Numbered from the stretch's first letter, positions 9,421 to 19,926 are shown. The stretch is 64,000 nucleotides of DNA from Burkholderiales bacterium RIFCSPHIGHO2_01_FULL_63_240 (GCA_001770725.1 MERU01000006.1:62001-126000); one strand, 5' to 3'. Numbers and translations are program-made. Notes: generated by a model from the sequence alone, not told the origin.

Positions 9421-9936
9421 ATGTCCAGCCTGACCGATCCCCCTCGCGCCCGCGGCGTCAGCCAGCGGGGTTTCACGATGAACGAGCTCGTCATGGTTCT
9501 CGTCATCGGCGGGATCCTTGCTGCCTACGTGGTGCCGCGGCTTGCCACCTTCTCGGGTGTGCGGGATGGCGCGTGGCGTGACGCGCTGGCCAGTTCCATG
9601 CGCATGGCCCAGAAGTTCGCCGTGGGGCACCGGCGGCTGGTCTGTGCCACCGTCACCAACACCACGGTGTCCCTGCGCATCGCCAGTGCGAACCCGGCGA
9701 CAGCGTGCGACACCGACCTGCCGGGCCCAGATGGCAGTGCCGTCTTCGCCCGCGCGAGCAACAACCAAGCCACCACGGTGGTGAGCGCAGGAAACACGCC
9801 CGCTGGCGTGCTTTTCTTCCAGCCGGATGGCCGGGTCACCGTCGATGGCGCCGGCGCAACGGCTGTTGACTGGACCATCACCCCCACGGCAGCGGCGGTC
9901 ATCAGCATCTTCGGGGAGACCGGTCATGTCGAGTGA
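9421..9936 (+). CDS. mshC: MSHA minor prepilin MshC (GspH/FimT-like)
   Basis: This 171-residue prepilin has the leader MSSLTDPPRARGVSQRG before FTMNELVMVLVIGGILAAY. It has Glu at mature position 5 and a soluble domain with two cysteines (LVCAT, TACDT). GspH/FimT-like minor pilins have this size and late layout (FFQPDGRVTV). The stop overlaps the start of the next prepilin by 11 nt, so the two are likely translationally coupled. The order C-D-O-P that follows is the classic MSHA minor-pilin series. The start ATG at 9421 was chosen over upstream in-frame codons because it gives a normal leader. Confidence 0.8.
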   Translation: MSSLTDPPRARGVSQRGFTMNELVMVLVIGGILAAYVVPRLATFSGVRDGAWRDALASSMRMAQKFAVGHRRLVCATVTNTTVSLRIASANPATACDTDLPGPDGSAVFARASNNQATTVVSAGNTPAGVLFFQPDGRVTVDGAGATAVDWTITPTAAAVISIFGETGHVE

Positions 9937-10402
9937 TCGCCGGCCCCGCTCCAGGGCGCGTGGTTTCACGTTGCTCGAAACCGTCATGGCCATCGTCATC
10001 ATCGGCGTGGGTGTGGCCGGTGTGCTGTCGGTGTTCAACGTGAACGTGCGCCACAGCGCCGATCCGGTCGTGCGCAAGCAACTCATGGCCATCGCCGAAG
10101 AGATGCTCGAAGAGATCGCCCTGCGGCCGTTTGTCGGCCCCACCCTCGAGACCTCTGCTGCATGCGGGCGGGCCAACTTCGATGACCTGGGGGACTACCA
10201 CCTCTACCCCGCCAACCACCGGGTGTGCGACGTCGAAGGCGTTCCCATCGCAGCCCTGGCCAATTACTGGATGGAGGTGCGGGTCACCAATGCGACGCTG
10301 GACACCGTGCCTGCGCGGCGCATCGAGGTCGAGGTGCGCCAGGGCACCGAAACGGTCACCCTGGTGACCTGGCGCACGAACTTTGCCGAGACGACGCCGT
10401 GA
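9926..10402 (+). CDS. mshD: MSHA minor prepilin MshD
   Basis: This 158-residue prepilin has the leader MSSDRRPRSRARG before FTLLETVMAIVIIGVGVAG, which is the GspI/PilV-like pattern with Glu at mature position 5. Two cysteines (AACGR, RVCDV) lie in the globular part. Its start lies inside the end of mshC, and its TGA is shared with the GTG start of mshO (GTGA). MshD belongs to the minor-pilin set that primes pilus assembly. Confidence 0.8.
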   Translation: MSSDRRPRSRARGFTLLETVMAIVIIGVGVAGVLSVFNVNVRHSADPVVRKQLMAIAEEMLEEIALRPFVGPTLETSAACGRANFDDLGDYHLYPANHRVCDVEGVPIAALANYWMEVRVTNATLDTVPARRIEVEVRQGTETVTLVTWRTNFAETTP

Positions 10403-11250
10403 CAAGCCTTCAACGACGCTCCGCGGGGTTCACGCTGATCGAGTTGATCTTCGTGCTGGTGCTGACCACCATCATTGGCGGGACGGTGGCTGTTTTCGTG
10501 CGGCCTGCGATCAGAGGCTACACCGACACCCGGGACCGCTCTGTCCTTGGGGACATGGGCGACACGGCCTTGCGCCGCATGGTGCGCGACATCCGCATGG
10601 CCGTGCCCAACTCGCTGCGCACCCCCAACGAGGCCTGTTTCGAGTTGGTGCCCACGGTGGCCGGAGGTCGCTACCGCATGGGGCCGAACACCGCCAACGA
10701 TGCCTGGTGGGTCGACACCTCGCAGGCCACGACGGGCTTTGATGTGTTGTCGACGCTCTCGCGTCAGCCGGCGGTCGGTGACTTCGTCGTCATCAACAAC
10801 CAGAACGGCAACGACGTCTACAGCGCAACGAACCGAGCCACGATCAGTGCCGTGGCCACGCCAACGGCCACCCAAGGCACGCTGCGGCTGACCATCTCTT
10901 CGCTGCAGGTCTCTCCTGGCTATGACGGCGGTCGCTTTCAGGTGGTCAATCAGAACGAGCGATCGGTGTTCTACGTCTGTGACGGTGCCGGCTTGAGTGC
11001 AGACGGCCTGACCGGCACCGGCGTGTTGTGGCGCATCCGGCGTGATTTCAATGCCACTTACCCGACGGCGTGTCCGGGCACGGGTGGTGGCACGGTGCTG
11101 GCTCGCAACATCCGCAGTTGTCGCTTCGTCTACAGCCCCAACCAGGGTGCCACGCAGCAAAGCGGTTTCGTCTACCTGGAGCTGGCCATCACCCGCAACG
11201 GCGAGACGGCCACGCTCACCCACGGCGCTCACGTGCTCAATGCGCCATGA
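10399..11250 (+). CDS. mshO: MSHA minor prepilin MshO
   Basis: This 283-residue GspJ/PilW-like prepilin starts with GTG overlapping the stop of mshD by 4 nt. A short leader (VTSLQRRSAG) precedes FTLIELIFVLVLTTIIGGT. The soluble part is long, as in MshO, and includes an early charged helix (GDMGDTALRRMVRDIRMA) and several cysteines. Its TGA overlaps an ATG that could start mshP. The GTG is preferred because no other in-frame start gives a short leader. Confidence 0.8.
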   Translation: MTSLQRRSAGFTLIELIFVLVLTTIIGGTVAVFVRPAIRGYTDTRDRSVLGDMGDTALRRMVRDIRMAVPNSLRTPNEACFELVPTVAGGRYRMGPNTANDAWWVDTSQATTGFDVLSTLSRQPAVGDFVVINNQNGNDVYSATNRATISAVATPTATQGTLRLTISSLQVSPGYDGGRFQVVNQNERSVFYVCDGAGLSADGLTGTGVLWRIRRDFNATYPTACPGTGGGTVLARNIRSCRFVYSPNQGATQQSGFVYLELAITRNGETATLTHGAHVLNAP

Positions 11251-11261
11251 AGGGGTCGCCA

Positions 11262-11750
11262 ATGCCGGATCGGTTGAAAAAGCAGTTTGGCCTGGGTGCT
11301 GTGGCGGCGCTGTTCGTGCTCGTGGTGCTCAGCGTGATTGGCGCTGCCATCGCTCGCCTGGGCTGGAGTCAGCAAATTGGCTCTGTTCAGGACATGGAGG
11401 GCGCTCGTGCTCAGCGGGCGGCCAACTCCGGGGCGGAGTGGGGGCTCTTCCAGGCCTTGACCGCGGCGGGGATCTGGCGGAACTGCAATGGTGCGACCCA
11501 GACCCTGACGGGCATGCGTGCTGACCTGGGCATGAACGTGACCGTGACTTGCAACAGCACCGTGTACATCGAAGGTCAGACGGGGACAGGCGCCACGCCC
11601 GTCTTCACCGACGTGCCCGTCAGGGTCTATCGCATCGATGCGGTGGCCTGCAATGCCTCGAACGACACGATGACCTGCCCCGACGCCGCCCGCGTCGGCT
11701 CCATCGGCTACATCGAACGCCGCCGCCAGGTCCAGGCCACCGACCGGTGA
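11262..11750 (+). CDS. mshP: MSHA biogenesis protein MshP
   Basis: This 162-residue PilX-like minor pilus protein has the N-terminus MPDRLKKQFGLGAVAALFVLVVLSVIGAA. It lacks a full prepilin leader with Glu-5, as is usual for MshP. It has cysteines in paired positions (WRNCNG, VTCNS, VACNA, MTCPD). ATG at 11262 is preferred because AAGGGG (11250-11255) lies 6 nt upstream. An in-frame ATG at 11247 overlaps the mshO stop and would add five residues. It is the last gene of this run, and its stop lies 3 nt from the end of the convergent GGDEF-EAL gene. Confidence 0.75.
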   Translation: MPDRLKKQFGLGAVAALFVLVVLSVIGAAIARLGWSQQIGSVQDMEGARAQRAANSGAEWGLFQALTAAGIWRNCNGATQTLTGMRADLGMNVTVTCNSTVYIEGQTGTGATPVFTDVPVRVYRIDAVACNASNDTMTCPDAARVGSIGYIERRRQVQATDR

Positions 11751-11753
11751 GTC

Positions 11754-14700
11754 TCAGCGGTCCGTCACCGGCTGGTGGCTGACCTGCTCGATCGGTCTCA
11801 TGGACCGGGCGTGCGCTTGCAGCATGTCGGCGAAGGCCGCGGCCGGCATGGGCCGTCCCAGGTGGTAGCCCTGCACCTCGTCGCAACCGTGGTCGCGCAG
11901 GAACTGGGCCTGGTCCTCGGTCTCCACTCCCTCGGCCACGATGCCGACCTCCAGTCGGTGTCCCATGGCGATGAGTGCGGCAACCAGGCGGCTGTCGCCC
12001 TGGCTTTGCGGCACGGAGCTCAGGAAGCTGCGGTCGAGCTTGAATCGGTCCACCGGCAACTCGCGCAGGTAGGAGAAGGACGAATAGCCCACACCGAAAT
12101 CGTCGATGGCGATGCCCACGCCCAACGCACGCAACTGCGCCAGCACGTCGGCCGCGCGCAGCGACTCGCGCACCACGATGCTTTCGGTGATCTCCAGCTC
12201 CAGCGCGGTCGCGGGCAGACCGGTGTCGCGCAGCGCGCGTGAGACGGTTTCGATCAGGTCGGGTCGGTCCAGTTGCAGTGCCGACAGGTTCACCGCGATG
12301 CGCAGTGGCCAGCCGCTGAACTCTCGCCAGCGCTGGGCGGTCTCGCAGGCCTGGCGCAGCACCCACTCTCCCATCGGCACGATCAGGCCGGTCTCCTCGG
12401 CCAGCGGGATGAACTCCGAAGGCGGCACCAGGCGACCGTTGTGCTCCCAGCGAAGAAGTGCCTCTGCGCCGGTGATGTGGCCGCTGCGGCAGTCGAACTG
12501 AGGCTGGTAGTGCAGGCGCAGTTCCTGTCGTTCCAGCGCGTGGTACAGGTCGTTCTCCAGCACCAGGGTGTCGACGCTGGGCGCGTCCATCTGGTCGCTG
12601 TAGACCTGCACCCGGTTGCGCCCCTTGTTCTTGGCCTGGTACATGGCCAGGTCGGCGTGGCGCATCAGGGTGATGGCGTCGGTGCCGTGCGTGGGGTACA
12701 GCGCCAGGCCGATGCTGGGCGTCACGCGAAGCTCGTGCGGGCCGATGCGGATCGGGTCGGCGAACAACTCCAGCAGCTTGGCCGCCACGCGCTCGCCATC
12801 GGCAACCTCTCCCAGGCTGGTCAGCAGGATCACGAACTCGTCGCCGCCCAGTCGGGCCACGATGTCGGAGGTGCGCATGGCCTCGCGCAGGCGACGGCCG
12901 ACCTCGATGATGACGCTGTCGCCGATGTGGTGGCCCAGTGTGTCGTTGATCTTCTTGAAGCGGTCCAGGTCCAGGAACATCATGGCCATGGCGCGCTGCT
13001 CGCGTTCGGCCGACACCAGGCTCAAACGCAGCTGCTCCTGCAGCATGTTGCGGTTGGGCAGGGCCGTCAGCGCATCGTGCATGGCCATGTGCTGAACCTG
13101 GTCCTCGGCTTCGCGGCGCGATGTCACGTCATAGGCCATCGCCACGTAGCCGGTCAGCGAGCTGAACTCGTTGCTGATCTCGGTGACCAGCAGCTCTGCC
13201 ACCAGCTGAGAGCCATCCTTGCGGTGCAGCACCCACTCGGTGGGCACGCTCGACGTGGCCCGCGCCAGATGAACCAGCACCTCCGTGGGTGTGATCTGCT
13301 CGCCCAGTCGCATCGACAGCAGTTGCGCGCGTTCGCGCAGTTGCTCTTCGTCGAAGAAGTGTTGTGCCGAGCAGCGTCCCACCAGTTCGTTGGCCTTGAA
13401 TCCGAGCAGGCGCTCGCCCGCCGGGTTGACCGTCTGGATCACGCCTTGCAAGTTCAGCACGAAGATGGCGTACGGCGCGTTGTGCACGATGACTCGGCGC
13501 ATCTCGTCGACTTCGTTGAGCTGCTTGTGGGCCTCGACGATGGCGCGCTCGGCCGCCTGCTGGGCGCTGAGGTCTCGCACGATGCCGATGTATTGCTTGC
13601 GGCCCTCGTGCTCCATGCAACTGATGGCCAGGTCAAGAGGGAAGCTTTGGCCATTCGACCTTTGGCCCTCCGTTCGTCGGCCCAGTCCTGCCATGCCCAC
13701 AGGCTGGCTCTGCAGGAAGGCCTCGACCCCCTGGCCTCCGTGGGCTTCGTTCGCGCCCGGCAGCAGCAGCCCCAGGTGCTGGCCGATCATGGCCGATTCG
13801 GGGTGACCGAAGATGCGGCAAACGGCCTGGTTGACGCTGAGGATGGTGCCAGACGGGCTGACGGTGAGGATGCCGTCGATGGTGTGGTCCACCACCGAGC
13901 GCAGGCGGGCCTCGCTGTCGCGGGCCTGCTTGCTCAGGCTTGCGGCCATGGCGGCGGCTCGGGCGTGGCGCGAGGCCGCAGCCTGCAACAGTGCAAAGAG
14001 GGCGCCGCTGCCCAGCAAGCCGCCGATCAGCAGTGCCAGCGGGAAGGGCTGGGTCAGCGCTGCCACGGGCTGGCGCGTGTAGGTCAATGTCCAGTGCCGG
14101 CTGCCAACGTTCAGGCTGGCGTTGCGCTGGTCGATGGCGTCCGTGTGGGGCGGCGGTTGGAAGGCGCGTGGCGAGGGGCCGCGGGCGCTGTCGTACAGCT
14201 CTGAGTGGTCCGTGGCCAGCGTGTCGTCGATGCGCAGGTGCAGGTCGGCCCAGTCCTGCCCTGCCTGGGCCACCAGGTCGGAGATGCGGATCACCCCGCT
14301 GACCACGCCGGCGAAAGCGGCGCGGCGCTCTGCCTCGGTGTCGATCGGGGCGCCGTGGCGGTAGAGCGGCAGGCGCACCAGCACGGCCAGGGGTTCGTTG
14401 CCGCCCTGGATGAGGCGGATCGGGGGTGAAACCTGGGGCCTGCCGCTGTCGCGGGCATCTTCCATCACCCGGCGGCGCACCGGCTCGAACGCCATGTCGT
14501 ATCCGAAGGCCGCCTGGTTGCCTGCCATGGGCAGGTTGTAGGTCACGGGCAGGTAGAACTCCCGCTCGCCTTCGGGCACGAGGCGGTAGTGCGGGTAAAG
14601 CTTGCGCATCTGGTGCATGAAAGCGTCGCGCTCGCCATGCGAGACCAGCGGTGCGTACTGCACGGCTTGCAGAGCGGGGTATTCGTGGGCCACCTGCAGG

Positions 14701-14984
14701 GCCTGGTGGTGCGCCTGGAAGGTGGACAGGTCGACGTGGCCGTTGACGCGAAACATGGCCTGGAAGCTCACCAGCACGTCCACGTGGTGATCCACCACCT
14801 GCATGAGGTGGTGGGTGTAGGCGCGCGTGCGCCCCTCGAAAGCCAGGTCGGCTTCCGTCTGAATGCGCTGTCCGGCATTCATCCAGCTCCACAGGCTCAG
14901 CAACACGCCCGCCAGCAGGACCCCCCACGAGGCCTGTTTCAGGCGCGTGGAGTCACGGCGGGTTTCTTGGACATCAGACTGCAT
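11754..14984 (-). CDS. CHASE-PAS-PAS-GGDEF-EAL membrane c-di-GMP enzyme
   Basis: This is a 1076-residue sensor and c-di-GMP turnover protein. A membrane segment (about 18-36) is followed by a periplasmic CHASE domain (about 75-300), a second membrane segment (about 312-332) and two PAS domains (about 360-480 and 490-625). A GGDEF domain follows, with the motif [11 protein letters not shown] near 710, and then an EAL domain with [11 protein letters not shown] near 841, [13 protein letters not shown] and the late [12 protein letters not shown]. Both catalytic signatures look intact, so it could act as cyclase, phosphodiesterase or both. AAGGA lies before the ATG. It is convergent with the pilus operon and divergent from the second mshQ-like gene, so control of MshE is a reasonable inference. 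Confidence 0.9.
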   Translation of the reverse strand: MQSDVQETRRDSTRLKQASWGVLLAGVLLSLWSWMNAGQRIQTEADLAFEGRTRAYTHHLMQVVDHHVDVLVSFQAMFRVNGHVDLSTFQAHHQALQVAHEYPALQAVQYAPLVSHGERDAFMHQMRKLYPHYRLVPEGEREFYLPVTYNLPMAGNQAAFGYDMAFEPVRRRVMEDARDSGRPQVSPPIRLIQGGNEPLAVLVRLPLYRHGAPIDTEAERRAAFAGVVSGVIRISDLVAQAGQDWADLHLRIDDTLATDHSELYDSARGPSPRAFQPPPHTDAIDQRNASLNVGSRHWTLTYTRQPVAALTQPFPLALLIGGLLGSGALFALLQAAASRHARAAAMAASLSKQARDSEARLRSVVDHTIDGILTVSPSGTILSVNQAVCRIFGHPESAMIGQHLGLLLPGANEAHGGQGVEAFLQSQPVGMAGLGRRTEGQRSNGQSFPLDLAISCMEHEGRKQYIGIVRDLSAQQAAERAIVEAHKQLNEVDEMRRVIVHNAPYAIFVLNLQGVIQTVNPAGERLLGFKANELVGRCSAQHFFDEEQLRERAQLLSMRLGEQITPTEVLVHLARATSSVPTEWVLHRKDGSQLVAELLVTEISNEFSSLTGYVAMAYDVTSRREAEDQVQHMAMHDALTALPNRNMLQEQLRLSLVSAEREQRAMAMMFLDLDRFKKINDTLGHHIGDSVIIEVGRRLREAMRTSDIVARLGGDEFVILLTSLGEVADGERVAAKLLELFADPIRIGPHELRVTPSIGLALYPTHGTDAITLMRHADLAMYQAKNKGRNRVQVYSDQMDAPSVDTLVLENDLYHALERQELRLHYQPQFDCRSGHITGAEALLRWEHNGRLVPPSEFIPLAEETGLIVPMGEWVLRQACETAQRWREFSGWPLRIAVNLSALQLDRPDLIETVSRALRDTGLPATALELEITESIVVRESLRAADVLAQLRALGVGIAIDDFGVGYSSFSYLRELPVDRFKLDRSFLSSVPQSQGDSRLVAALIAMGHRLEVGIVAEGVETEDQAQFLRDHGCDEVQGYHLGRPMPAAAFADMLQAHARSMRPIEQVSHQPVTDR

Positions 14985-15289
14985 CCGGTTCCTTGTTGAG
15001 CGGCCACGCGGGAATTCGCCACGCGGCGCATGTCGGGCTATCGGCGTGTCTGCTGCCTGCTTGATGCCTCGGCTCAGGGGGGATGCCCTTGTGAAGGCGG
15101 GAACGTGCGGTGGATGTGGACTGCGTCACGGATCGCTTGATTCCGGCATCGGCCGAACGTCCGGGGCCTTGCGTGAAAAAAGCCCGCTCAAATTCGGTAA
15201 ATACGCATTTCGTGAAATGCGCTCCGGTATATCCTGGGTTCATCGTGACCGGCTGTCGAGGTCACACAGTGCGACGAGAGGGCGGCTGC
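14985..15289. promoter_or_regulatory. Divergent intergenic region with two inverted repeats before the second mshQ-like gene
   Basis: This 305-bp gap separates the GGDEF-EAL gene from the mshQ-like gene at 15290 and has no credible coding sequence. It holds a near-palindrome, CGCATTTC (15204-15211), GT, GAAATGCG (15214-15221). It also holds an inverted repeat, GTGACC (15245-15250) and GGTCAC (15260-15265), 25 nt before the ATG. The first looks like an operator, because a 2-nt gap makes an RNA hairpin awkward. The second could be a leader hairpin. A locally AT-richer stretch near 15185-15235 may contain the promoter, but no clean -35/-10 pair was found. Confidence 0.5.
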
Positions 15290-18200
15290 ATGGCTGTTGT
15301 TTCATGGGGTTCGCGCACCCGCCGCCCGGGTGCCTGGGCCTGGCAAAAACGAGCGGGGGTCATCCTCGGCTTGTGTTGGCCGCTGCTGGGGCAGGCGGCG
15401 GCTTACCTGTTTCCGGGCAACCTGCCATCGGGTTGCAGCGGCAGCGCGGGGACCTACACCTGTGGCGCGGTCACGCTGGCCGCGGGCGACACGCTCAACA
15501 TCGTCGCCACGCCCACCACCATCTCCTTTACCTCGCTGAACGTCGGCAGCGCCAGCATCAACGCAGCGGGCTCGGCCTCGAACCTGACGCTCAATGTCAG
15601 CGGCATGCTGTCTGCCTCGGCGGGCGCGATCGTCAAAGCCAACGTCAACGCGGGCAGCGTTTCCAGCACGGGGGCGGTCAGCTATGGCGGCTCGCTCTCC
15701 ACCACCACCGGGGCGGTGTCGCTGGGTGCGGGCACCACGGTCACGGGCGCCCTGACCACCACCACGGGCGCCATCACGCTGCTCACCGGCACGGCCGTGA
15801 CCTACACCACCGTGGGCAGCATCTCGTCGGGCGGCACCGTCACCCTGAACTCGTACAACAGCGTCAACGGCGACCTCGTTGGCTACCTCGTGTCGGCCGC
15901 GGGCCACAACAACTTCGGCGGCTCGATCACGTCAACGACCACCTATGTCAGCCTGGGCGGCTATGCGACGGTGGCGGGCAGCATCTACGCACAGACCTAT
16001 GTCGACACGGGCGGCAACAGCAGCATCGGTGGCTCCATCACCTCCGCGACGTCCTACATCGACACGGGTGCGGCCACTTCGGTTGGCGGCTCGCTGGCGG
16101 CTCTGGGCACCTACGTGGACATCCATGGCAGCGCGACCGTGGGCGGCTCCATCAAGGCCGCTTCGTATGTGAGCATGACCACCAACAGCAGCGTGGGCGG
16201 CAACATCACGGCGCAGACCACGGTCCACATGGGCACGGGCAGCACCGCCGGCAAGTGCGTGCGTTCTCAGGGCTCGGGTTCGATCACGTTGCCCTCGGCC
16301 ACGGCGGTGGGCGGCGCCTGCTGCGGCGTGGGCAGCACCTGCAGCAACACCTGCGTGGTGGGCTCGCCAAAACCCCCGGCCTGCGCCTGGCCTTCGAGTG
16401 GCCTGGTCGCGGAGTACCTGTTCGAGGAGAGCAGCTACAACGGCACGCATGGCGAGGTCAAGGACACCTCGGGCAGCAAGCGCCACGGCACCATGCTCGG
16501 TGGTGTCGCCTCCACGGCCAGCGGCCGGGTCTGCCGGGGCATGCAGGTGCCTCAGAACACCAGCGCCACCGTACAGGCCTTCGACACCGGTCTGGACGTC
16601 AACGCCATCGGCAACGTTGGCACCATCTCTTTTTGGTACAAGTCGATTGCCACCGGGACCGAGCACCGCATGCTGTTCGATGCCACCGAATCGGCTTCGG
16701 GCAAGTTCTACCTGTACCGCGATGACTCGGGCAGTGGTGTGGACCTCAACGGCCACATCACCGACAGCGGCGGCACCGTGCGCGACGTCGACAAGCTCAA
16801 CACCGTCACGGACGGGGCCTGGGCCCACATCGTGCTGACCTGGCAGTTCAAGTCGGGTGGCGGGCCCATGAAGCTGTATGTCGATGGCAGCCTCCAGGAC
16901 TCGCAGACCTACTCGTCCACCGCCATCAACAACGCCATTGGCAAGCTGGTGTTCGGTGACAACCGCAGCTCGTCGTCCGTCGAAATCAACTCGGCTTACG
17001 GCACGATAGACCAGGTCCGCATCTACGACGCCGAACTGACCGCGGCCGAAGTCTCGGCGCTTTACGCCGAGTCCACCACCTGCACCGCCGCCACGCTGCA
17101 CCACGTCGAGGTGACGATGAACAGCGCCTCGGGCGTGACCTGCAAGGCCGAGACGATCACCGTCAAAGCCTGCGCCAACGCCGACTGCTCCACCCCCTAC
17201 ACCGGCGGGCTCAACGGCACCGTGAGCTTCACCGGCACACCCACGGTGACGGGCACGAAGACGTTCTCCATCGCATCGGGCAGCAGCTCGACCACGGTGT
17301 CGGTGCAGGTCACGACCCCGGGGTGGGTCACGCTCGGCTTGAGCGGCCTGTCCACCGCGCCCTCGGCCGGCAGCACGCCCTACTGTGGCCTGGGCACCGC
17401 GGCCGCAGCGGGCGGCAGCTGCGTGTTCACCTCGGCCGACACGGGCCTGATCTTCGACGTGCCGCACCACGTTGCGGGCGACACCCAGTCGGTCACCGTC
17501 AGCGCCGTTCGCAAGTCGGACAACAGCCTGATGTGCACGCCGGCCTTCGCCAGCGTCAGCAAGAACATCCAGTTCAGCTGTTCATACAGCAACCCCACGA
17601 CGGGCTTCGTGCCCGTGCGTGTGGCGGGCACCGCACTCAACGCGGGCAACAACGCCGCTGCGGCGTGTGATGGCACGAATCGCAGCGTGTCGCTGGCCTT
17701 CAACGCCAGCGGGGTGGCCACAGCGAGCTTTGATTACGCCGATGCGGGCCAGGTGAACCTGGCCGCCACCTACACCGGTTCAGGCAGTGACGCCGGCCTG
17801 AGCATGACGGGTTCGGACACCTTCATCGCCGTGCCCGCGAACTTTGCGTTCAGTGGCGTGACGGCTGGCCCGATCAAGGCGGGAGCGACTTTTTCGGCCA
17901 CGGTGACGGCGCGCAACCGTGGCAACGCGGCCACGCCCAACTTCGGTCGCGAAACCCCTGCGGTCACTCCCACGCTGAGTTTCACCAAGCGCCAGCCAAC
18001 GGGTGGAGGCAGCCAGTCGGGCACCTTCTCGGGCAGCCTGGGCTCGTTCAGCAATGGCGTGGCCTCGGCCTCGGCCCTGAGCTGGACCGAGGTGGGCAAT
18101 GGCGACCTGGCGCTCAATCAGGCCAGCTACCTGGGTTCGGGCATCGACGTCAGCGGCACCACCGGCAGCGGCGCGGTGGGCAACGTCGGCCCCTTCATCC

Positions 18201-19066
18201 CTTCTCACTTCACGGTGGAGGCCACGCAGGCCTGCACCTCGGTCTCGCCCTTCACCTACAGCGCTCAGCCCTTCAACATGACCGTGAGGGCACGCAACCT
18301 GGCTGGCGACGTGACCCGGAACTACGATGGAACGGGCGGCATGTCGCCAAGCTTTGCCAGGACCACGGGCCTGAGCGCCGTCACCAATGGTGGGTTGGGC
18401 TCCCTGGCGATCACCAGCCTCACGCCAGCGGCCTTCGCCGCCGGCGAAGCCGCCTTGACCACGCAGAGCTTCACCTACACCAACAAGCTCACGCCACCCG
18501 CCGCGGTGGTGCTGCGCGCCATCGACAGCGATGGCGTCACGTCTGAAAACAAGACCGAGCAGGGCCCGAACGTGCGCAGCGGACGGCTGCAGGTCTCCAA
18601 CGCTTTTGGCTCCGTCAGAAACACCTTGCAGGTGCCCGTGTCGACCCAATACTGGTCGGGCAGGGCCTGGGTGATCAACGACGCCGACAGCGGTTGCACC
18701 GTGCTGCCCGCGGCCTCCGTGGTCAGAGCCACATACCTGGACAGCAAGGGTGCGCCAACCAACGCCTGGACGACCTCCGTCTCAGGCGCGGTGACGCTGA
18801 GCAACGGACGAAGCAGCATCGTGCTGACGGCCCCGACCAACGGCGGAACGGGATCCGTGGACCTGAGCGTGAACCTGGGGACGACCACCTCGGACCAATC
18901 CTGCCTGAGCGCGCATCCCGCCAGCGTTGGGGCACAGCAGCCCTGGTTGCGCTCGCTCAACGGCAGCTGCGCCGCCACCTATGACCGCGACCCCACGGCT
19001 CGCGCCACCTTCGGTGTTTTCTCCCCGGAGACCCAGCGCATCATCCACACGCGCGACTTGTTCTGA
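15290..19066 (+). CDS. MshQ-like large secreted protein, copy 2, with LamG-like domain
   Basis: This 1258-residue exported protein starts MAVVSWGSRTRR and has a hydrophobic signal core ending near GQAAA. Residues about 40-340 are Ser/Thr/Gly-rich short repeats of the type VGGSI or VSLGG, suggesting a beta-helix-like stalk. Residues about 368-595 form a LamG/concanavalin-like domain (LVAEYLFEES, GTISFWYKS, MKLYVDGSLQDS, GTIDQVRIYDAELTAAEV). The rest matches the copy at 6195: Cys-paired Ig-like module, FDVPHHVAGD, RSGRLQVSNAFGS, and the ending FGVFSPETQRIIHTRDLF. LamG in an MSHA adhesin is typical of full-length MshQ. It ends 11 nt from the convergent htpX. Confidence 0.78.
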   Translation: MAVVSWGSRTRRPGAWAWQKRAGVILGLCWPLLGQAAAYLFPGNLPSGCSGSAGTYTCGAVTLAAGDTLNIVATPTTISFTSLNVGSASINAAGSASNLTLNVSGMLSASAGAIVKANVNAGSVSSTGAVSYGGSLSTTTGAVSLGAGTTVTGALTTTTGAITLLTGTAVTYTTVGSISSGGTVTLNSYNSVNGDLVGYLVSAAGHNNFGGSITSTTTYVSLGGYATVAGSIYAQTYVDTGGNSSIGGSITSATSYIDTGAATSVGGSLAALGTYVDIHGSATVGGSIKAASYVSMTTNSSVGGNITAQTTVHMGTGSTAGKCVRSQGSGSITLPSATAVGGACCGVGSTCSNTCVVGSPKPPACAWPSSGLVAEYLFEESSYNGTHGEVKDTSGSKRHGTMLGGVASTASGRVCRGMQVPQNTSATVQAFDTGLDVNAIGNVGTISFWYKSIATGTEHRMLFDATESASGKFYLYRDDSGSGVDLNGHITDSGGTVRDVDKLNTVTDGAWAHIVLTWQFKSGGGPMKLYVDGSLQDSQTYSSTAINNAIGKLVFGDNRSSSSVEINSAYGTIDQVRIYDAELTAAEVSALYAESTTCTAATLHHVEVTMNSASGVTCKAETITVKACANADCSTPYTGGLNGTVSFTGTPTVTGTKTFSIASGSSSTTVSVQVTTPGWVTLGLSGLSTAPSAGSTPYCGLGTAAAAGGSCVFTSADTGLIFDVPHHVAGDTQSVTVSAVRKSDNSLMCTPAFASVSKNIQFSCSYSNPTTGFVPVRVAGTALNAGNNAAAACDGTNRSVSLAFNASGVATASFDYADAGQVNLAATYTGSGSDAGLSMTGSDTFIAVPANFAFSGVTAGPIKAGATFSATVTARNRGNAATPNFGRETPAVTPTLSFTKRQPTGGGSQSGTFSGSLGSFSNGVASASALSWTEVGNGDLALNQASYLGSGIDVSGTTGSGAVGNVGPFIPSHFTVEATQACTSVSPFTYSAQPFNMTVRARNLAGDVTRNYDGTGGMSPSFARTTGLSAVTNGGLGSLAITSLTPAAFAAGEAALTTQSFTYTNKLTPPAAVVLRAIDSDGVTSENKTEQGPNVRSGRLQVSNAFGSVRNTLQVPVSTQYWSGRAWVINDADSGCTVLPAASVVRATYLDSKGAPTNAWTTSVSGAVTLSNGRSSIVLTAPTNGGTGSVDLSVNLGTTTSDQSCLSAHPASVGAQQPWLRSLNGSCAATYDRDPTARATFGVFSPETQRIIHTRDLF

Positions 19067-19077
19067 CGAATCGGCCT

Positions 19078-19926
19078 TCAGCCTCCGCGGGCCATCGCCA
19101 TCAGGCGGGCGATGCGCTCTTCGGTGGACGGGTGTGTCGAGAACAGGCCGCGCAGGCCACCGCCTGACAGCGGGTTCATGATCATCATCTGGGCCGTCTC
19201 GGGGTGGGCCTCGGCCGCGTGCAGCGGGATGCCCTGCGCGTAGCGGTGGATCTTGTCGAGCGCGCTGGCGAGGGCCGCCGGGTCGCCCGAGATCTCGGCG
19301 CCGCCGCGGTCGGCCTCGAACTCGCGTGCGCGGCTGATGGCCATCTGGATCACGCTGGCAGCCAGCGGGGCCAGGATGGCCACGGCGATGCCGGCGATCG
19401 GGTTGGCCGGGCGGCCTTCCGAATCACGCCCGCCAAAGAACGCGGCGAAGTTCGCCAGCATCGAGATCGCACCGGCCATGGTGGCGCTGATGGTGCTGAT
19501 GAGGATGTCGCGGTGCTTGACGTGGGCCAGCTCGTGCGCCATCACGCCGCGCAGCTCGCGCTCGCTCAGCACATTGAGGATGCCGGTGGTCGCGGCCACG
19601 GCGGCGTGCTCGGGGTTGCGACCGGTGGCAAATGCGTTGGGCGCGGCTTCGTCGATCAGGTAGACCTTGGGCATGGGCAGCTGGGCACGCTGGGCCAGCT
19701 CGCGCACCATGCCGTAAAAGCGCGGCGCCGAGGTCTCATCGACCTCGCGGGCGTTGTACATCTTCAGCACCATCTTGTCGGAGAACCAGTAGCTGAAGAA
19801 ATTCATGCCGACGGCCACGACCAGGGCCAGCATCATGCCGGCGCGACCGCCCAGCATGCTGCCGATGGCCATGAACAGCGCGGTGATCGCCGCCATCAGG
19901 ACGGCGGTTTTCATCATGTTGAACAT
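19078..19926 (-). CDS. htpX: Zinc metalloprotease HtpX
   Basis: This 282-residue inner-membrane protease (M48 family) takes part in membrane protein quality control. Two N-terminal membrane segments (about 7-24 and 30-47) precede the zinc-binding HELAH in [13 protein letters not shown] (about 137). Two more hydrophobic segments follow, then the third zinc ligand Glu in [14 protein letters not shown]. The ending [12 protein letters not shown] is typical. AGGAGG precedes the ATG. It lies downstream of def and fmt on the same strand. Confidence 0.95.
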   Translation of the reverse strand: MFNMMKTAVLMAAITALFMAIGSMLGGRAGMMLALVVAVGMNFFSYWFSDKMVLKMYNAREVDETSAPRFYGMVRELAQRAQLPMPKVYLIDEAAPNAFATGRNPEHAAVAATTGILNVLSERELRGVMAHELAHVKHRDILISTISATMAGAISMLANFAAFFGGRDSEGRPANPIAGIAVAILAPLAASVIQMAISRAREFEADRGGAEISGDPAALASALDKIHRYAQGIPLHAAEAHPETAQMMIMNPLSGGGLRGLFSTHPSTEERIARLMAMARGG

